Shown piece by piece: positions 23,290-30,553 of a DNA stretch of 33,142 nt. Position 1 is the stretch's first letter, and each line of letters opens with the position of its first letter. Source of the stretch: Bacteroidota bacterium (GTDB lineage: Bacteria; Bacteroidota; Bacteroidia; JAADEI01; JALVCQ01). The position numbers and the translations under genes were made by a program. The notes under the pieces were generated by a model that saw only the letters and a list, made by a program, of their open reading frames with translations, was not told the origin of the DNA and searched no databases. Where the stretch lies: NCBI GenBank assembly GCA_027009805.1, contig JALVCQ010000084.1:1-33142 (forward strand), written 5' to 3'.

Positions 23290-23334
23290 GTGAGGAATGG
23301 GGGAGATAGAAGGGAATGGCGGGCGTGTATGGGC

Positions 23335-23342
23335 TACCTTTG
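23335..23342 (+). promoter_or_regulatory. -7 box of gpmI
   Basis: TACCTTTG is an exact TAnnTTTG match, 28 bases before the ATG at 23371. It argues that the in-frame upstream extension from 23290 is not translated. No -33 TTTG was seen. Confidence 0.65.
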
Positions 23343-23370
23343 TCATAGACTTGGCAAAACTTTTCAACCG

Positions 23371-24951
23371 ATGCCTCCGACGCGGGTATGTCTGATCATT
23401 TTGGACGGCTGGGGACATGGCCCCCCCGATCCTTCGGTGAATGCGATAGCGGCGGCGCGAACGCCGTTTATGGACTCGCTGTATGATAAGCATCCGCACA
23501 TCGAACTGCGGACCAGCGGGGAAGACGTGGGGCTGCCGCCAGGGCAAATGGGCAACTCGGAAGTGGGCCACATGAACATCGGTGCCGGCCGCGTGGTCTA
23601 TCAGCCGCTGGTGTTGATCAACAAATATTTTGAGGAGCGTTGGTTCGACCGGCATCCCGTCATTCAGGAGCTGGTGGAATATCTGCGGAAAACGGGCAAG
23701 AAGCTGCATTTGCTGGGGCTGGTCTCCGACGGCGGCGTGCATTCCCACATTGAACATCTAAAAGGGCTGGTGGAGATGTTCGAGCGGCTGGGCGTGTCGC
23801 GCTGTTTCATTCACGCTTTCATGGACGGTCGCGACACCGACCCGCACAACGGCGTGCGCTACATCGAGGCGCTTCAGCAGTTCTTGACCGGTAAGAAGGG
23901 AAAAATCGCGTCCATTATCGGGCGTTATTATGCAATGGATCGGGACCGTCGCTGGGAGCGTATCGCCAAAGCCTATCATTTGCTGGTTAACGGAGAGGGC
24001 AAGCCCTTTACTGACCCCGTGGAAGCCGTGCAGGCTTCCTATGCCGAAGGGGTTACCGATGAGTTTATCCTGCCTGCGGTCATCACCGATGCTGCGGGCA
24101 AGCCGCTGGCTACCATCGAAGAAGGCGACGCCGTTCTCTTTTTCAACTTCCGCACCGACCGCGGCCGACAGCTTACCCGAGCCCTTACGCAAGAGGACTT
24201 TCCCCAATATGACATGAAGCGCCTGCCGCTGTTTTACGTTACCATGACGGAATATGACAAGGCATTTCAGGGCATCCGGATTCTGGTGGAAGAGCAGAAG
24301 CTGACCAACACGCTGGGCGAGGTGATGGCCGCTCGTGGACGCACGCAACTGCGGATTGCCGAGACGGAAAAATATCCGCACGTCACCTTCTTCTTTTCCG
24401 GCGGACGGGAAAAGCCTTTTGAAGGTGAGAGGCGGACGCTGATCCCCTCGCCTAAAGTGCCCACCTACGACCTCCAGCCCGAGATGAGCGCCGAGCCGGT
24501 GACCGAAGCCGTCATCCAGCAGATGAAAACGCATCATCCCGACCTGGTGGTGCTCAACTTTGCCAATCCCGACATGGTGGGGCATACCGGTGTCTTTTCG
24601 GCGGCGGTGAAAGCCTGTGAGACCGTCGATGCTTGCGCCCGGCGGGTGGTGGACACCTGCCGGACCGAAGGCTATATTCCCATCATCACGGCCGATCACG
24701 GCAATGCCGACTATATGGTCAACCCCGATGGCACGCCCCACACCGCCCACACCACCAACCCCGTGCCCTTCTTTATCCTCGCACCCGTGCATTTTCTGCA
24801 CGACGGCGGAAGGCTGGCCGACATCGCACCCACGATTCTTTCCCTGATGCGCATTCCCATTCCGGAAGAGATGACCGGAAAAGTGCTTGCTGCTTATGAC
24901 AACGCCGACTCATCGGCGGTTATCGCCGGGCAACACGGTAAGAAGACGTAA
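23371..24951 (+). CDS. gpmI: 2,3-bisphosphoglycerate-independent phosphoglycerate mutase
   Basis: A 526-residue cytosolic glycolytic enzyme interconverting 3- and 2-phosphoglycerate with two Mn2+ ions. It opens with VCLIILDGWGHG, whose Asp12 is a metal ligand. The catalytic Ser63 lies in GQMGNSEVGHMNIGAGRVVYQ. The phosphotransferase insert follows, with LVSDGGVHSHIEHL, HAFMDGRDTDP and IIGRYYAMDRDRRWER. The phosphatase domain resumes with NFRTDRGRQL, FFFSGG, NFANPDMVGHTG and ITADHGNADYM. Length is normal (about 510). The frame is open back to 23290, but those extra 27 residues do not match the family and contain the -7 box, so ATG 23371 is preferred. A small MGMT-family gene follows after 17 bases. 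Confidence 0.97.
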   Translation: MPPTRVCLIILDGWGHGPPDPSVNAIAAARTPFMDSLYDKHPHIELRTSGEDVGLPPGQMGNSEVGHMNIGAGRVVYQPLVLINKYFEERWFDRHPVIQELVEYLRKTGKKLHLLGLVSDGGVHSHIEHLKGLVEMFERLGVSRCFIHAFMDGRDTDPHNGVRYIEALQQFLTGKKGKIASIIGRYYAMDRDRRWERIAKAYHLLVNGEGKPFTDPVEAVQASYAEGVTDEFILPAVITDAAGKPLATIEEGDAVLFFNFRTDRGRQLTRALTQEDFPQYDMKRLPLFYVTMTEYDKAFQGIRILVEEQKLTNTLGEVMAARGRTQLRIAETEKYPHVTFFFSGGREKPFEGERRTLIPSPKVPTYDLQPEMSAEPVTEAVIQQMKTHHPDLVVLNFANPDMVGHTGVFSAAVKACETVDACARRVVDTCRTEGYIPIITADHGNADYMVNPDGTPHTAHTTNPVPFFILAPVHFLHDGGRLADIAPTILSLMRIPIPEEMTGKVLAAYDNADSSAVIAGQHGKKT

Positions 24952-24968
24952 TGTAAAAGTGGATACAG

Positions 24969-25385
24969 ATGGGCAAGCGAAAAAGCTGGCGTGAAAAACG
25001 CGATACAGCCCGACCGCCGCAGGTGAAGGTGCTGGACAAGCCCTTTGCCGGCATGCAGGCGGGGCAGAAGATGCTTATTCCTTCGCCGTCGCAAATCGAC
25101 GCGTATCTGCGCGCCATTCCGCTGGGTGAAAGTCGAGACGTGCCCACGATGCGCCGTGAACTGGCGGCCCGAAGCGGCGCCGATGTGACCTGCCCGGTGA
25201 CCACCGGCATTTTCCTGCGTATTCTGGCCGAAGCCGCATGGGAAGAGATGCAGCAAGGCAAACCCGTCACCGAAGTCACCCCGGTCTGGCGTGTCCTGGA
25301 TGCCCGGGCACCCTTGTGGAAAAAGGTCAGCTTCGACCCTGCGCCCTTCCTCGAACAGCGCACGAAGGAAGGCTTGCCGGCTTGA
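24969..25385 (+). CDS. MGMT-family (alkyltransferase-like) small protein
   Basis: A 138-residue protein matching a family annotated as MGMT-like, related to O6-alkylguanine-DNA alkyltransferases. It opens with KSWREK and has IPSPSQIDAYLRAIPLGESRDVPTMRREL, a winged-helix-like segment corresponding to the IP-G-(V/L)-T-...-R pattern of alkyltransferases. The block GADVTCPVTTGIFLRILAEAAWEE follows, then TPVWRVLDA. In true alkyltransferases the reactive Cys sits in PCHR; here the conserved Cys is in TCPVTTG instead, so methyl transfer should not be assumed. DNA binding is the most that the relation suggests. It lies 17 bases after gpmI and is probably co-transcribed. The 100 bases to topA hold a possible topA promoter. 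Confidence 0.7.
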   Translation: MGKRKSWREKRDTARPPQVKVLDKPFAGMQAGQKMLIPSPSQIDAYLRAIPLGESRDVPTMRRELAARSGADVTCPVTTGIFLRILAEAAWEEMQQGKPVTEVTPVWRVLDARAPLWKKVSFDPAPFLEQRTKEGLPA

Positions 25386-25456
25386 ATCCGCCCCTTGGAA
25401 TCCACCGGCAAACGCCCGCGCCGAAGACGCCGGACGGCCTCCAAAAGCGGAAAGAC

Positions 25457-25464
25457 CATATTTG
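25457..25464 (+). promoter_or_regulatory. Putative -7 box for topA
   Basis: CATATTTG is one mismatch from TAnnTTTG and lies 21 bases before the ATG at 25486. The next base C gives the TATTTGC core common in this phylum. No -33 TTTG was seen. Confidence 0.4.
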
Positions 25465-25485
25465 CACCCCCTGTAAACAGTGACC

Positions 25486-27834
25486 ATGGCATCACGTAAA
25501 AGTTCGCAAAAACAGCGCGCCGTAATCATCGTCGAATCGCCCACCAAAGCCCGAACCCTCGGAAAGATTCTGGGCAAACAGTATGACATCCGTTCGTCGT
25601 ATGGGCATGTCCGGGACCTCGACCCCAAAAAATTCTCGGTGGATATCGACAAAGGGTTTGAACCGCATTACACCGTCTTGCCGGAAAAAAAACAGGTGAT
25701 TGCCGACCTGAAAAAAGCCACCCGCAAGGCTGATGCCGTCTATCTGGCTACGGATGAAGACCGGGAAGGGGAAGCCATCTCATGGCACCTGAAAGAGGTG
25801 CTCGGCCTCGATGAGGAGACGGCCCGCCGCATCGCATTTCACGAGATTACGCCGCGGGCCGTTAAGGCGGCCCTGAAAACCCCCCGCAGCATTAACATGG
25901 ATCTGGTGTATGCCCAGCAAGCCCGCCGCATTCTGGATCGCATCATCGGCTATCAGCTTTCGCCTATTCTGTGGCGCAAGCTGCGGATGAAAAACCTCTC
26001 GGCGGGACGGGTCCAATCGGTGGCGTTACGCCTGACGGTGGAACGGGAAGAAGAGATCGCCCGCTTTCAGGCCGAACGCTATTTTGACGTGCGGGTCGTT
26101 TTTACACCGCCGATGGAAGACCATCCCTTTGCGGCCCGCCTTCCGGAACGGGTGGATGAGGACGCGGCCCGACGCCAGCTGGCCCTTTATCCGCAGGCCG
26201 CCTTCAAAGTGGCGGAAAAAGAAACCAAACGCGTGCGCCGGAATCCCCCCGCGCCCTTCATCACGTCCACCCTCCAGCAGGAAGCCCACCAAAAACTCGG
26301 CATTCCGGTGGCGCAGGTCATGCGCATGGCCCAACAACTCTATGAAGAGGGCTACATCACCTACATGCGAACCGACTCCACCCATCTGGCCCCCGAAGCC
26401 ATTGAAGACATCAACCGCTATATCGTGCATCAATGGGGCAAGAAATACGCCCAACCCCGACAATACACGGCAAAGAACAAGCTGGCGCAGGAAGCCCATG
26501 AAGCCATCCGCCCCACCGATATTCGTCGGACCGAAGTGCCCGGCGACCCCGCCGTCCAGCGCCTTTATGCACTCATCTGGAAGCGCACGGTGGCCGGGCA
26601 GATGGCCGCCGCCGAGTTCGACCGAACCACCCTTAAAATCACCGCCGACAATGTGGCTGAATTGATGCCTCTGCAAGCCACGGGCAAGGTGATGATCTTT
26701 GACGGGTTCCTTAAAGTCTATCAGCCGTCGCAGCGGGAGGATGAGACGGATGAAAAGGCTGACCTCCCCGCCGTGGAAGCAGGGCAGCCCCTGCGTTGGC
26801 TCGAAGCGGTGGCCAAAGAGAAAATGACCCGCCCGCCCTATCGATATTCCGAAGCTTCGCTGGTGCGAAAACTCGAAGAGCTGGGCATCGGCCGCCCTTC
26901 CACCTACGCGCCCACCATTGCCACCCTGTTGCGGCGGGAATACGTCCGAAAGCAACACATCCCCGCCGTCCGTCACAAAGTCCGCATCCTGCATGCCCGT
27001 CCCGACGGCGGCATGGAAGAACAGACAGTGGAAGAACCCTACGGCGGCGAGAAAAACAAACTGGTGCCCAGTGACGTGGGCAAGGCGGTGGTGAATTTCC
27101 TCACCGAGCACTTTCCTGAAATCATGGACTATCGCTTTACCGCCGAAGTGGAAGATGAATTGGATGCCATTGCAGCAGGCAAGAAAAGATGGCGGGACCT
27201 GTTGAAAGCCTTCTATACCGAGTTTCAACCCCAGTGGGAGTCGGCCCAGAAAATCGAAGCCGTGAAGATCGAACGGGAAATGGGCCGCCACCCCGACACC
27301 GGCGAACCCATCTATTTGAAATACGGCCCCTACGGCCCCTATATTCAACTGGGAGAAGGCGGTGAAGGCCGTCCCAAGCCGCGGTTTGTATCGCTGCCCA
27401 AAAACGCCTCCATCGACGACATCACCCTCGAAGAGGTCTTGCGCCTGATCGCTTTTCCCCGAAACCTCGGCACCCTGGAAGGACATCCCGTGGAAGTGCA
27501 CATCGGCCCTTACGGGCCCTATCTGAAATGGAATGGCAAAAACTATCGCCTTCCCAAGACCTATGACCCCGCCGCCCTCCAACTGTCGGCGGCCGAGGCC
27601 GTCATTAAAAACGCCGGCAAACGATCGGAACGCAATAAAGTCATTCATCAGTGGGCGCACGAAAAGGGAACCGTGGAAGTGCGTCAGGGACCTTACGGCC
27701 CCTATATCCGGGCGATGGGGAAAAACTATAAGCTGCCCGAAGGAGAAGACCCCCAAAAACTCACCCTCCAACGCACTTTGGAACTGATTCAGCAGATAAA
27801 ACCTTCTCGTGGTAGGCGCCGACGAAAAAAATAA
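25486..27834 (+). CDS. topA: DNA topoisomerase I (type IA)
   Basis: A 782-residue enzyme relaxing negative supercoils. The TOPRIM domain (about 10-130) has VIIVESPTKARTLGKILG with its Glu and YLATDEDREGEAISWHL with the DxDxE metal site. The catalytic tyrosine is Y293 in GYITYMRTDST. LSAGRVQSVALRL and LEELGIGRPSTYAPTI are further family signatures. The C-terminus carries no four-Cys zinc fingers as in E. coli; it has three GPYGPY modules (near 611, 676 and 737), the zinc-free C-terminal repeat type, and ends in a basic GRRRRKK tail. ATG 25486 is chosen over an in-frame GTG at 25480. The next gene begins 5 bases after the stop. Confidence 0.97.
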   Translation: MASRKSSQKQRAVIIVESPTKARTLGKILGKQYDIRSSYGHVRDLDPKKFSVDIDKGFEPHYTVLPEKKQVIADLKKATRKADAVYLATDEDREGEAISWHLKEVLGLDEETARRIAFHEITPRAVKAALKTPRSINMDLVYAQQARRILDRIIGYQLSPILWRKLRMKNLSAGRVQSVALRLTVEREEEIARFQAERYFDVRVVFTPPMEDHPFAARLPERVDEDAARRQLALYPQAAFKVAEKETKRVRRNPPAPFITSTLQQEAHQKLGIPVAQVMRMAQQLYEEGYITYMRTDSTHLAPEAIEDINRYIVHQWGKKYAQPRQYTAKNKLAQEAHEAIRPTDIRRTEVPGDPAVQRLYALIWKRTVAGQMAAAEFDRTTLKITADNVAELMPLQATGKVMIFDGFLKVYQPSQREDETDEKADLPAVEAGQPLRWLEAVAKEKMTRPPYRYSEASLVRKLEELGIGRPSTYAPTIATLLRREYVRKQHIPAVRHKVRILHARPDGGMEEQTVEEPYGGEKNKLVPSDVGKAVVNFLTEHFPEIMDYRFTAEVEDELDAIAAGKKRWRDLLKAFYTEFQPQWESAQKIEAVKIEREMGRHPDTGEPIYLKYGPYGPYIQLGEGGEGRPKPRFVSLPKNASIDDITLEEVLRLIAFPRNLGTLEGHPVEVHIGPYGPYLKWNGKNYRLPKTYDPAALQLSAAEAVIKNAGKRSERNKVIHQWAHEKGTVEVRQGPYGPYIRAMGKNYKLPEGEDPQKLTLQRTLELIQQIKPSRGRRRRKK

Positions 27835-27839
27835 GGAGT

Positions 27840-28748
27840 GTGTCCTCGCCCGAATCGTTGGATATTGAATATGTGGCTTCGCTGTTGAAGCTAAGTTCGG
27901 ACGCCAGCCCGAGGGTTTACCGCCCCGTCAATCAGCATCTGGACGACCTGGGCATCGACCTGTTGCCCTTTTTGAAGGAAATATTTTATCGTGACCCCGA
28001 GCTGGCGCCGGTGGCCCGCCGATGGTGGGGGCGCCTGATAATGGCCGACCTCAAAGCCGACCTCCGCCGCTGGCAAACCGAACAGGGGGAAGACCTGCTC
28101 ACGGGCATCACCCTGATGACCCAGGCGGCTTATCCCGAGATTTCCCGAGACGACCTGCATCGGGACGTCTTCCAGCAAATCCTGCGGGTGTGGATGGAAG
28201 CCAAAAGCTACTATTCCCTGAAAGAGCTCATTCAGTCCATCAACCACACCCTTTTTCAAGTCGAAGGATATCAGGGTAATGATGAAGATTTTTACGCCCC
28301 GGAAAACTTTTTCCTGCACTGGCTGCTGGCTCATCGCCGCGGCAGCCCGCTCACCCTATCCATCCTCTATATCCTGATAGGGCAACGGCTGGGCGTGCCG
28401 GTGTTCGGCGTCAACCTGCCCTACCATTTTGTGGTGGCGGTCATGGAAAACGCCCCGCCGCGGCCGGGCGGATTTCCCGCAGCGGACCCGCCGCCCTTCC
28501 CACAGCCCGATGAGAAAGTGGCTTTCTATATCAACACTTATCGGAAAGGGGCGGTCTTCTTTCATCATCAGCTCAAAGACTTTCTGGTCCAGATCGGCCA
28601 TGAACCCCGACCGGAATATTTCCAGCCGTGCACCAACACCCCGATCGTCACCCGCATGGCCCGTAATCTGGAAGTGGCTTACGAGCGCATCGGCGACGAA
28701 GAAATGGCCGGACGATACCGTGCACTGCGGGAAGTGCTCGATGATTAG
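27840..28748 (+). CDS. SirB1/transglutaminase-like core protein
   Basis: A protein of about 302 residues of the SirB1-type, transglutaminase-like core fold family. The central part has FFLHWLLAHRRGSPLTLSILYILIGQRLGVPVFGVNLPYHFVV, the conserved (R)-x-G-x-P-(L/I)-x-L-x-x-(I/L)-(Y) and P-x-H-F pattern. The Cys expected of an active transglutaminase is not seen in this region, so a non-catalytic role is likely. The N-terminus is helical (EYVASLLKLSSDAS). The function of the family is not settled. The start is a GTG at 27840 immediately after AAGGAG, an awkward zero-to-one-base spacing; TTG at 27858 is the alternative. The gene follows topA by 5 bases and is surely in its operon. Confidence 0.8.
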   Translation: MSSPESLDIEYVASLLKLSSDASPRVYRPVNQHLDDLGIDLLPFLKEIFYRDPELAPVARRWWGRLIMADLKADLRRWQTEQGEDLLTGITLMTQAAYPEISRDDLHRDVFQQILRVWMEAKSYYSLKELIQSINHTLFQVEGYQGNDEDFYAPENFFLHWLLAHRRGSPLTLSILYILIGQRLGVPVFGVNLPYHFVVAVMENAPPRPGGFPAADPPPFPQPDEKVAFYINTYRKGAVFFHHQLKDFLVQIGHEPRPEYFQPCTNTPIVTRMARNLEVAYERIGDEEMAGRYRALREVLDD

Positions 28749-28795
28749 ACGCTTTCCAAAGGCATCTATCATCAAGACCGCTGTCGCCGGTTTGA

Positions 28796-28803
28796 TATTT
28801 TCG
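28796..28803 (+). promoter_or_regulatory. Putative -7 box for the PgpH-like gene
   Basis: TATTTTCG lies 32 bases before the ATG at 28836, in the 87-base gap after the SirB1-like gene. It is one base from TAnnTTTG and identical to the box of the PorV-like operon. Confidence 0.4.
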
Positions 28804-28835
28804 CACGGAAATAACGGGCACCTTGTTACGTCATC

Positions 28836-30134
28836 ATGATGCATGAAATAGGCACGTGGGTCGCCATCGGTGCGGCGGCCGTGGGTTATCTGTTTTTCTT
28901 GTGGGGCGGGCGGCGGTTTACCGATCACCGTTTTTCGTCGTTTCTGACCACCTTGTTGGGAGCGTTGGCCAGCTACGGCGCGTATGTGTGGACGGGCTCG
29001 CTGTGGTGGGCGCCTCTGCCGTTTATCTTCTTCCTCCAACATCGCTTTTTAGGGGCTGCGGCGGCCCTGGCCAGCCATGCCGTGCTGGTGTTGGTCATCG
29101 CGCTTTTTATCCAGATCGATGACCCCACCGGCGCCATGACTTTTTTCGTTGTCTCCTGGCTTTACGGATTGCCCCTGGGAGCCATTCGTCTGGTGGAAAG
29201 CGTTTCTCAATATTTCAAGGTCAGCCTGCTGGCGGGCCTGATTTTCCTCGGCGGATATTTCTTAGGACATCTTATCAGTTCGGCCGATGCCGCGGCTTCG
29301 CTGGTATGGGGCCTGCTGTATGCCGGCGGACAAACCCTTATCTTTCTGGTGGGGTTCTCGTTGTATTTCCTGTATGAAATGAGCGTGGGCAAGGCGTCGC
29401 CGTTGAAACTGATGGAGCTGGGTGATATGAATCATCCGCTGCTTCAGCGTCTCCGTCAGGAAGCCCCGGGCACTTTTCAGCATTCCCTCAACGTGGCCAC
29501 GCTGGCACAGGAAGCCGCCGAAGCCATCGACGCCAACGGCCGACTCGCTTACGTGGGCGCTCTGTTCCACGATGTGGGAAAGCTCAAGCAACCTGAATAT
29601 TTTATCGAAAACTTCATGGGCAGAGAAAATCCGCATCACGCCCTCTCACCCGAAGAATCGGCCCGCATCATTATCGCACACGTGCCCGAAGGTGTGCGGC
29701 TGGCGAAAAAACACGGCCTTCCATCGTGGATCATCGACTTTATCCGCACCCATCACGGCACCTCACGCGTGGAATATTTCTACCGCCAGTTCTTCGAAAA
29801 CACCGGACAAACCAACGACGAACAATTCCGGTATCCCGGACCGCGCCCCCACACCACCGAACAGGCCATCCTGATGCTCGCCGATTCCATCGAAGCGGCA
29901 TCCCGCTCACGCGCCGAATGGACCGACGAAGAAATCCGCCGCCTGGTCAGCAATATCTTCCATCAAAAGCTGGCCGAAGACCAGCTCGAAGACGCCCCTT
30001 TGAGCTTCGCTCAACTGAAAGAATTGCAAAAGGTGATGACCCACCGCTTGCAAGCTATTCTCCATAAGCGAAAAACCGACCCGCCTTCTTCCCAACATCC
30101 CGTCCAGCAATCCCCGGCAACGACATCGCAATGA
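28836..30134 (+). CDS. PgpH-like membrane HD-domain phosphohydrolase lacking the extracellular domain
   Basis: A 432-residue protein. Residues 1-180 hold about six hydrophobic segments. The cytosolic HD domain follows: LMELGDMNHPLLQRLRQEAPGTFQHS (His216), ALFHDVGKLKQPEYFIEN (H245, D246), HHALSPEESARIII, FIRTHHGTSRVEYFY and RYPGPRPHTTEQAILMLADSIEAASRS. This order matches the C-terminal part of PgpH, a c-di-AMP phosphodiesterase; in that family the HD residues bind two metals. Full-length PgpH proteins (about 680-850 residues) carry an extracellular 7TMR-HDED domain before the membrane part. Here it is absent, and the 87 bases upstream are too few to hide it. The enzyme may therefore hydrolyse a cyclic dinucleotide without that sensor. 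A second Met at 28839 is an equally good start. The cupin gene overlaps its stop as ATGA. Confidence 0.85.
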   Translation: MMHEIGTWVAIGAAAVGYLFFLWGGRRFTDHRFSSFLTTLLGALASYGAYVWTGSLWWAPLPFIFFLQHRFLGAAAALASHAVLVLVIALFIQIDDPTGAMTFFVVSWLYGLPLGAIRLVESVSQYFKVSLLAGLIFLGGYFLGHLISSADAAASLVWGLLYAGGQTLIFLVGFSLYFLYEMSVGKASPLKLMELGDMNHPLLQRLRQEAPGTFQHSLNVATLAQEAAEAIDANGRLAYVGALFHDVGKLKQPEYFIENFMGRENPHHALSPEESARIIIAHVPEGVRLAKKHGLPSWIIDFIRTHHGTSRVEYFYRQFFENTGQTNDEQFRYPGPRPHTTEQAILMLADSIEAASRSRAEWTDEEIRRLVSNIFHQKLAEDQLEDAPLSFAQLKELQKVMTHRLQAILHKRKTDPPSSQHPVQQSPATTSQ

Positions 30135-30436
30135 CGGCTGTTATGCGCAAAAAATGGGTGGGACAGCCCCCTGAAGCCATTTGCGAAGACTGGCGCCGCC
30201 GCGGCTTTTCATGCGACGTATGGATCGACCCGCCGGGCCGCTGCTGGGAGGACTTCGTCCATGCCGTGGATGAGCTGGTGACGCCCCTCGACGGCCCGAT
30301 GGAATTTGAAATTGACGGAGAAGTCTATCACCTCGACCCCGGCGATGAAGCATTCATCCCCGCCGGCGCCCTCCATTCCGCCCGAAACCGCTCCCACCAA
30401 ACCGTCCGCTGGCTCTACGGCTACCGCTCTTCCTGA
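30131..30436 (+). CDS. Small cupin-domain protein
   Basis: A 101-residue single-domain cupin. The C-terminal half has PLDGPMEFEIDGEVYHLDPGDEAFIPAGALHSARN, which matches cupin motif 1/2 spacing (G-x-(5)-x-x-x-G-E and PGD-x-x-x-(I/V)-P-x-x-x-x-H). The His in ALHSARN is the likely metal ligand of motif 2, but motif 1 has few of its His ligands, so metal binding is uncertain. The substrate is unknown. The ATG overlaps the stop of the PgpH-like gene by four bases, which implies coupled translation. A second Met (30143) is an alternative start. Confidence 0.85.
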   Translation: MTAVMRKKWVGQPPEAICEDWRRRGFSCDVWIDPPGRCWEDFVHAVDELVTPLDGPMEFEIDGEVYHLDPGDEAFIPAGALHSARNRSHQTVRWLYGYRSS

Positions 30437-30469
30437 ATCCGGAAATAGGGGAAACCACCATGCTATTGC

Positions 30470-30488
30470 GCATGGGGTGTCCCCATGC
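30470..30488 (+). terminator. Hairpin after the cupin gene, possible terminator
   Basis: GCATGGGG (30470-30477) and CCCCATGC (30481-30488) form a perfect 8-bp stem with a 3-base loop, 33 bases past the cupin stop. No T run follows, so termination is not certain. Confidence 0.45.
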
Positions 30489-30502
30489 AAGGCGATAACG
30501 CG

Positions 30503-30534
30503 TTGTTCGCTGTTTTGAAAGTTCGTTAAATTTG
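30503..30534 (+). promoter_or_regulatory. Promoter of the PKD surface-protein gene
   Basis: TAAATTTG at 30527-30534 is an exact -7 match, and TTG at 30503-30505 precedes it by 21 bases, a good -33 candidate. The ATG follows 19 bases after the -7 box. Confidence 0.65.
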
Positions 30535-30553
30535 CTGACAGACCGATGATGAG

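Noticed and set aside
21573-23290. A genomic island integrated at ssrA
   Set aside because: No integrase, no duplicated 3' end of ssrA, and the AT-rich stretch lies on the 5' side of the gene rather than at its 3' end.
23758-24801. A 347-codon open frame on the - strand inside gpmI
   Set aside because: Shadow of gpmI. It is His/Gly-rich without recognisable motifs, and gpmI covers it fully with a convincing protein.
26026-27771. A 581-codon open frame on the - strand inside topA
   Set aside because: It is antisense to a clear topoisomerase I. High G+C third positions keep the opposite frame open, and its sequence is low-complexity Gly/His/Phe-rich with no family features.
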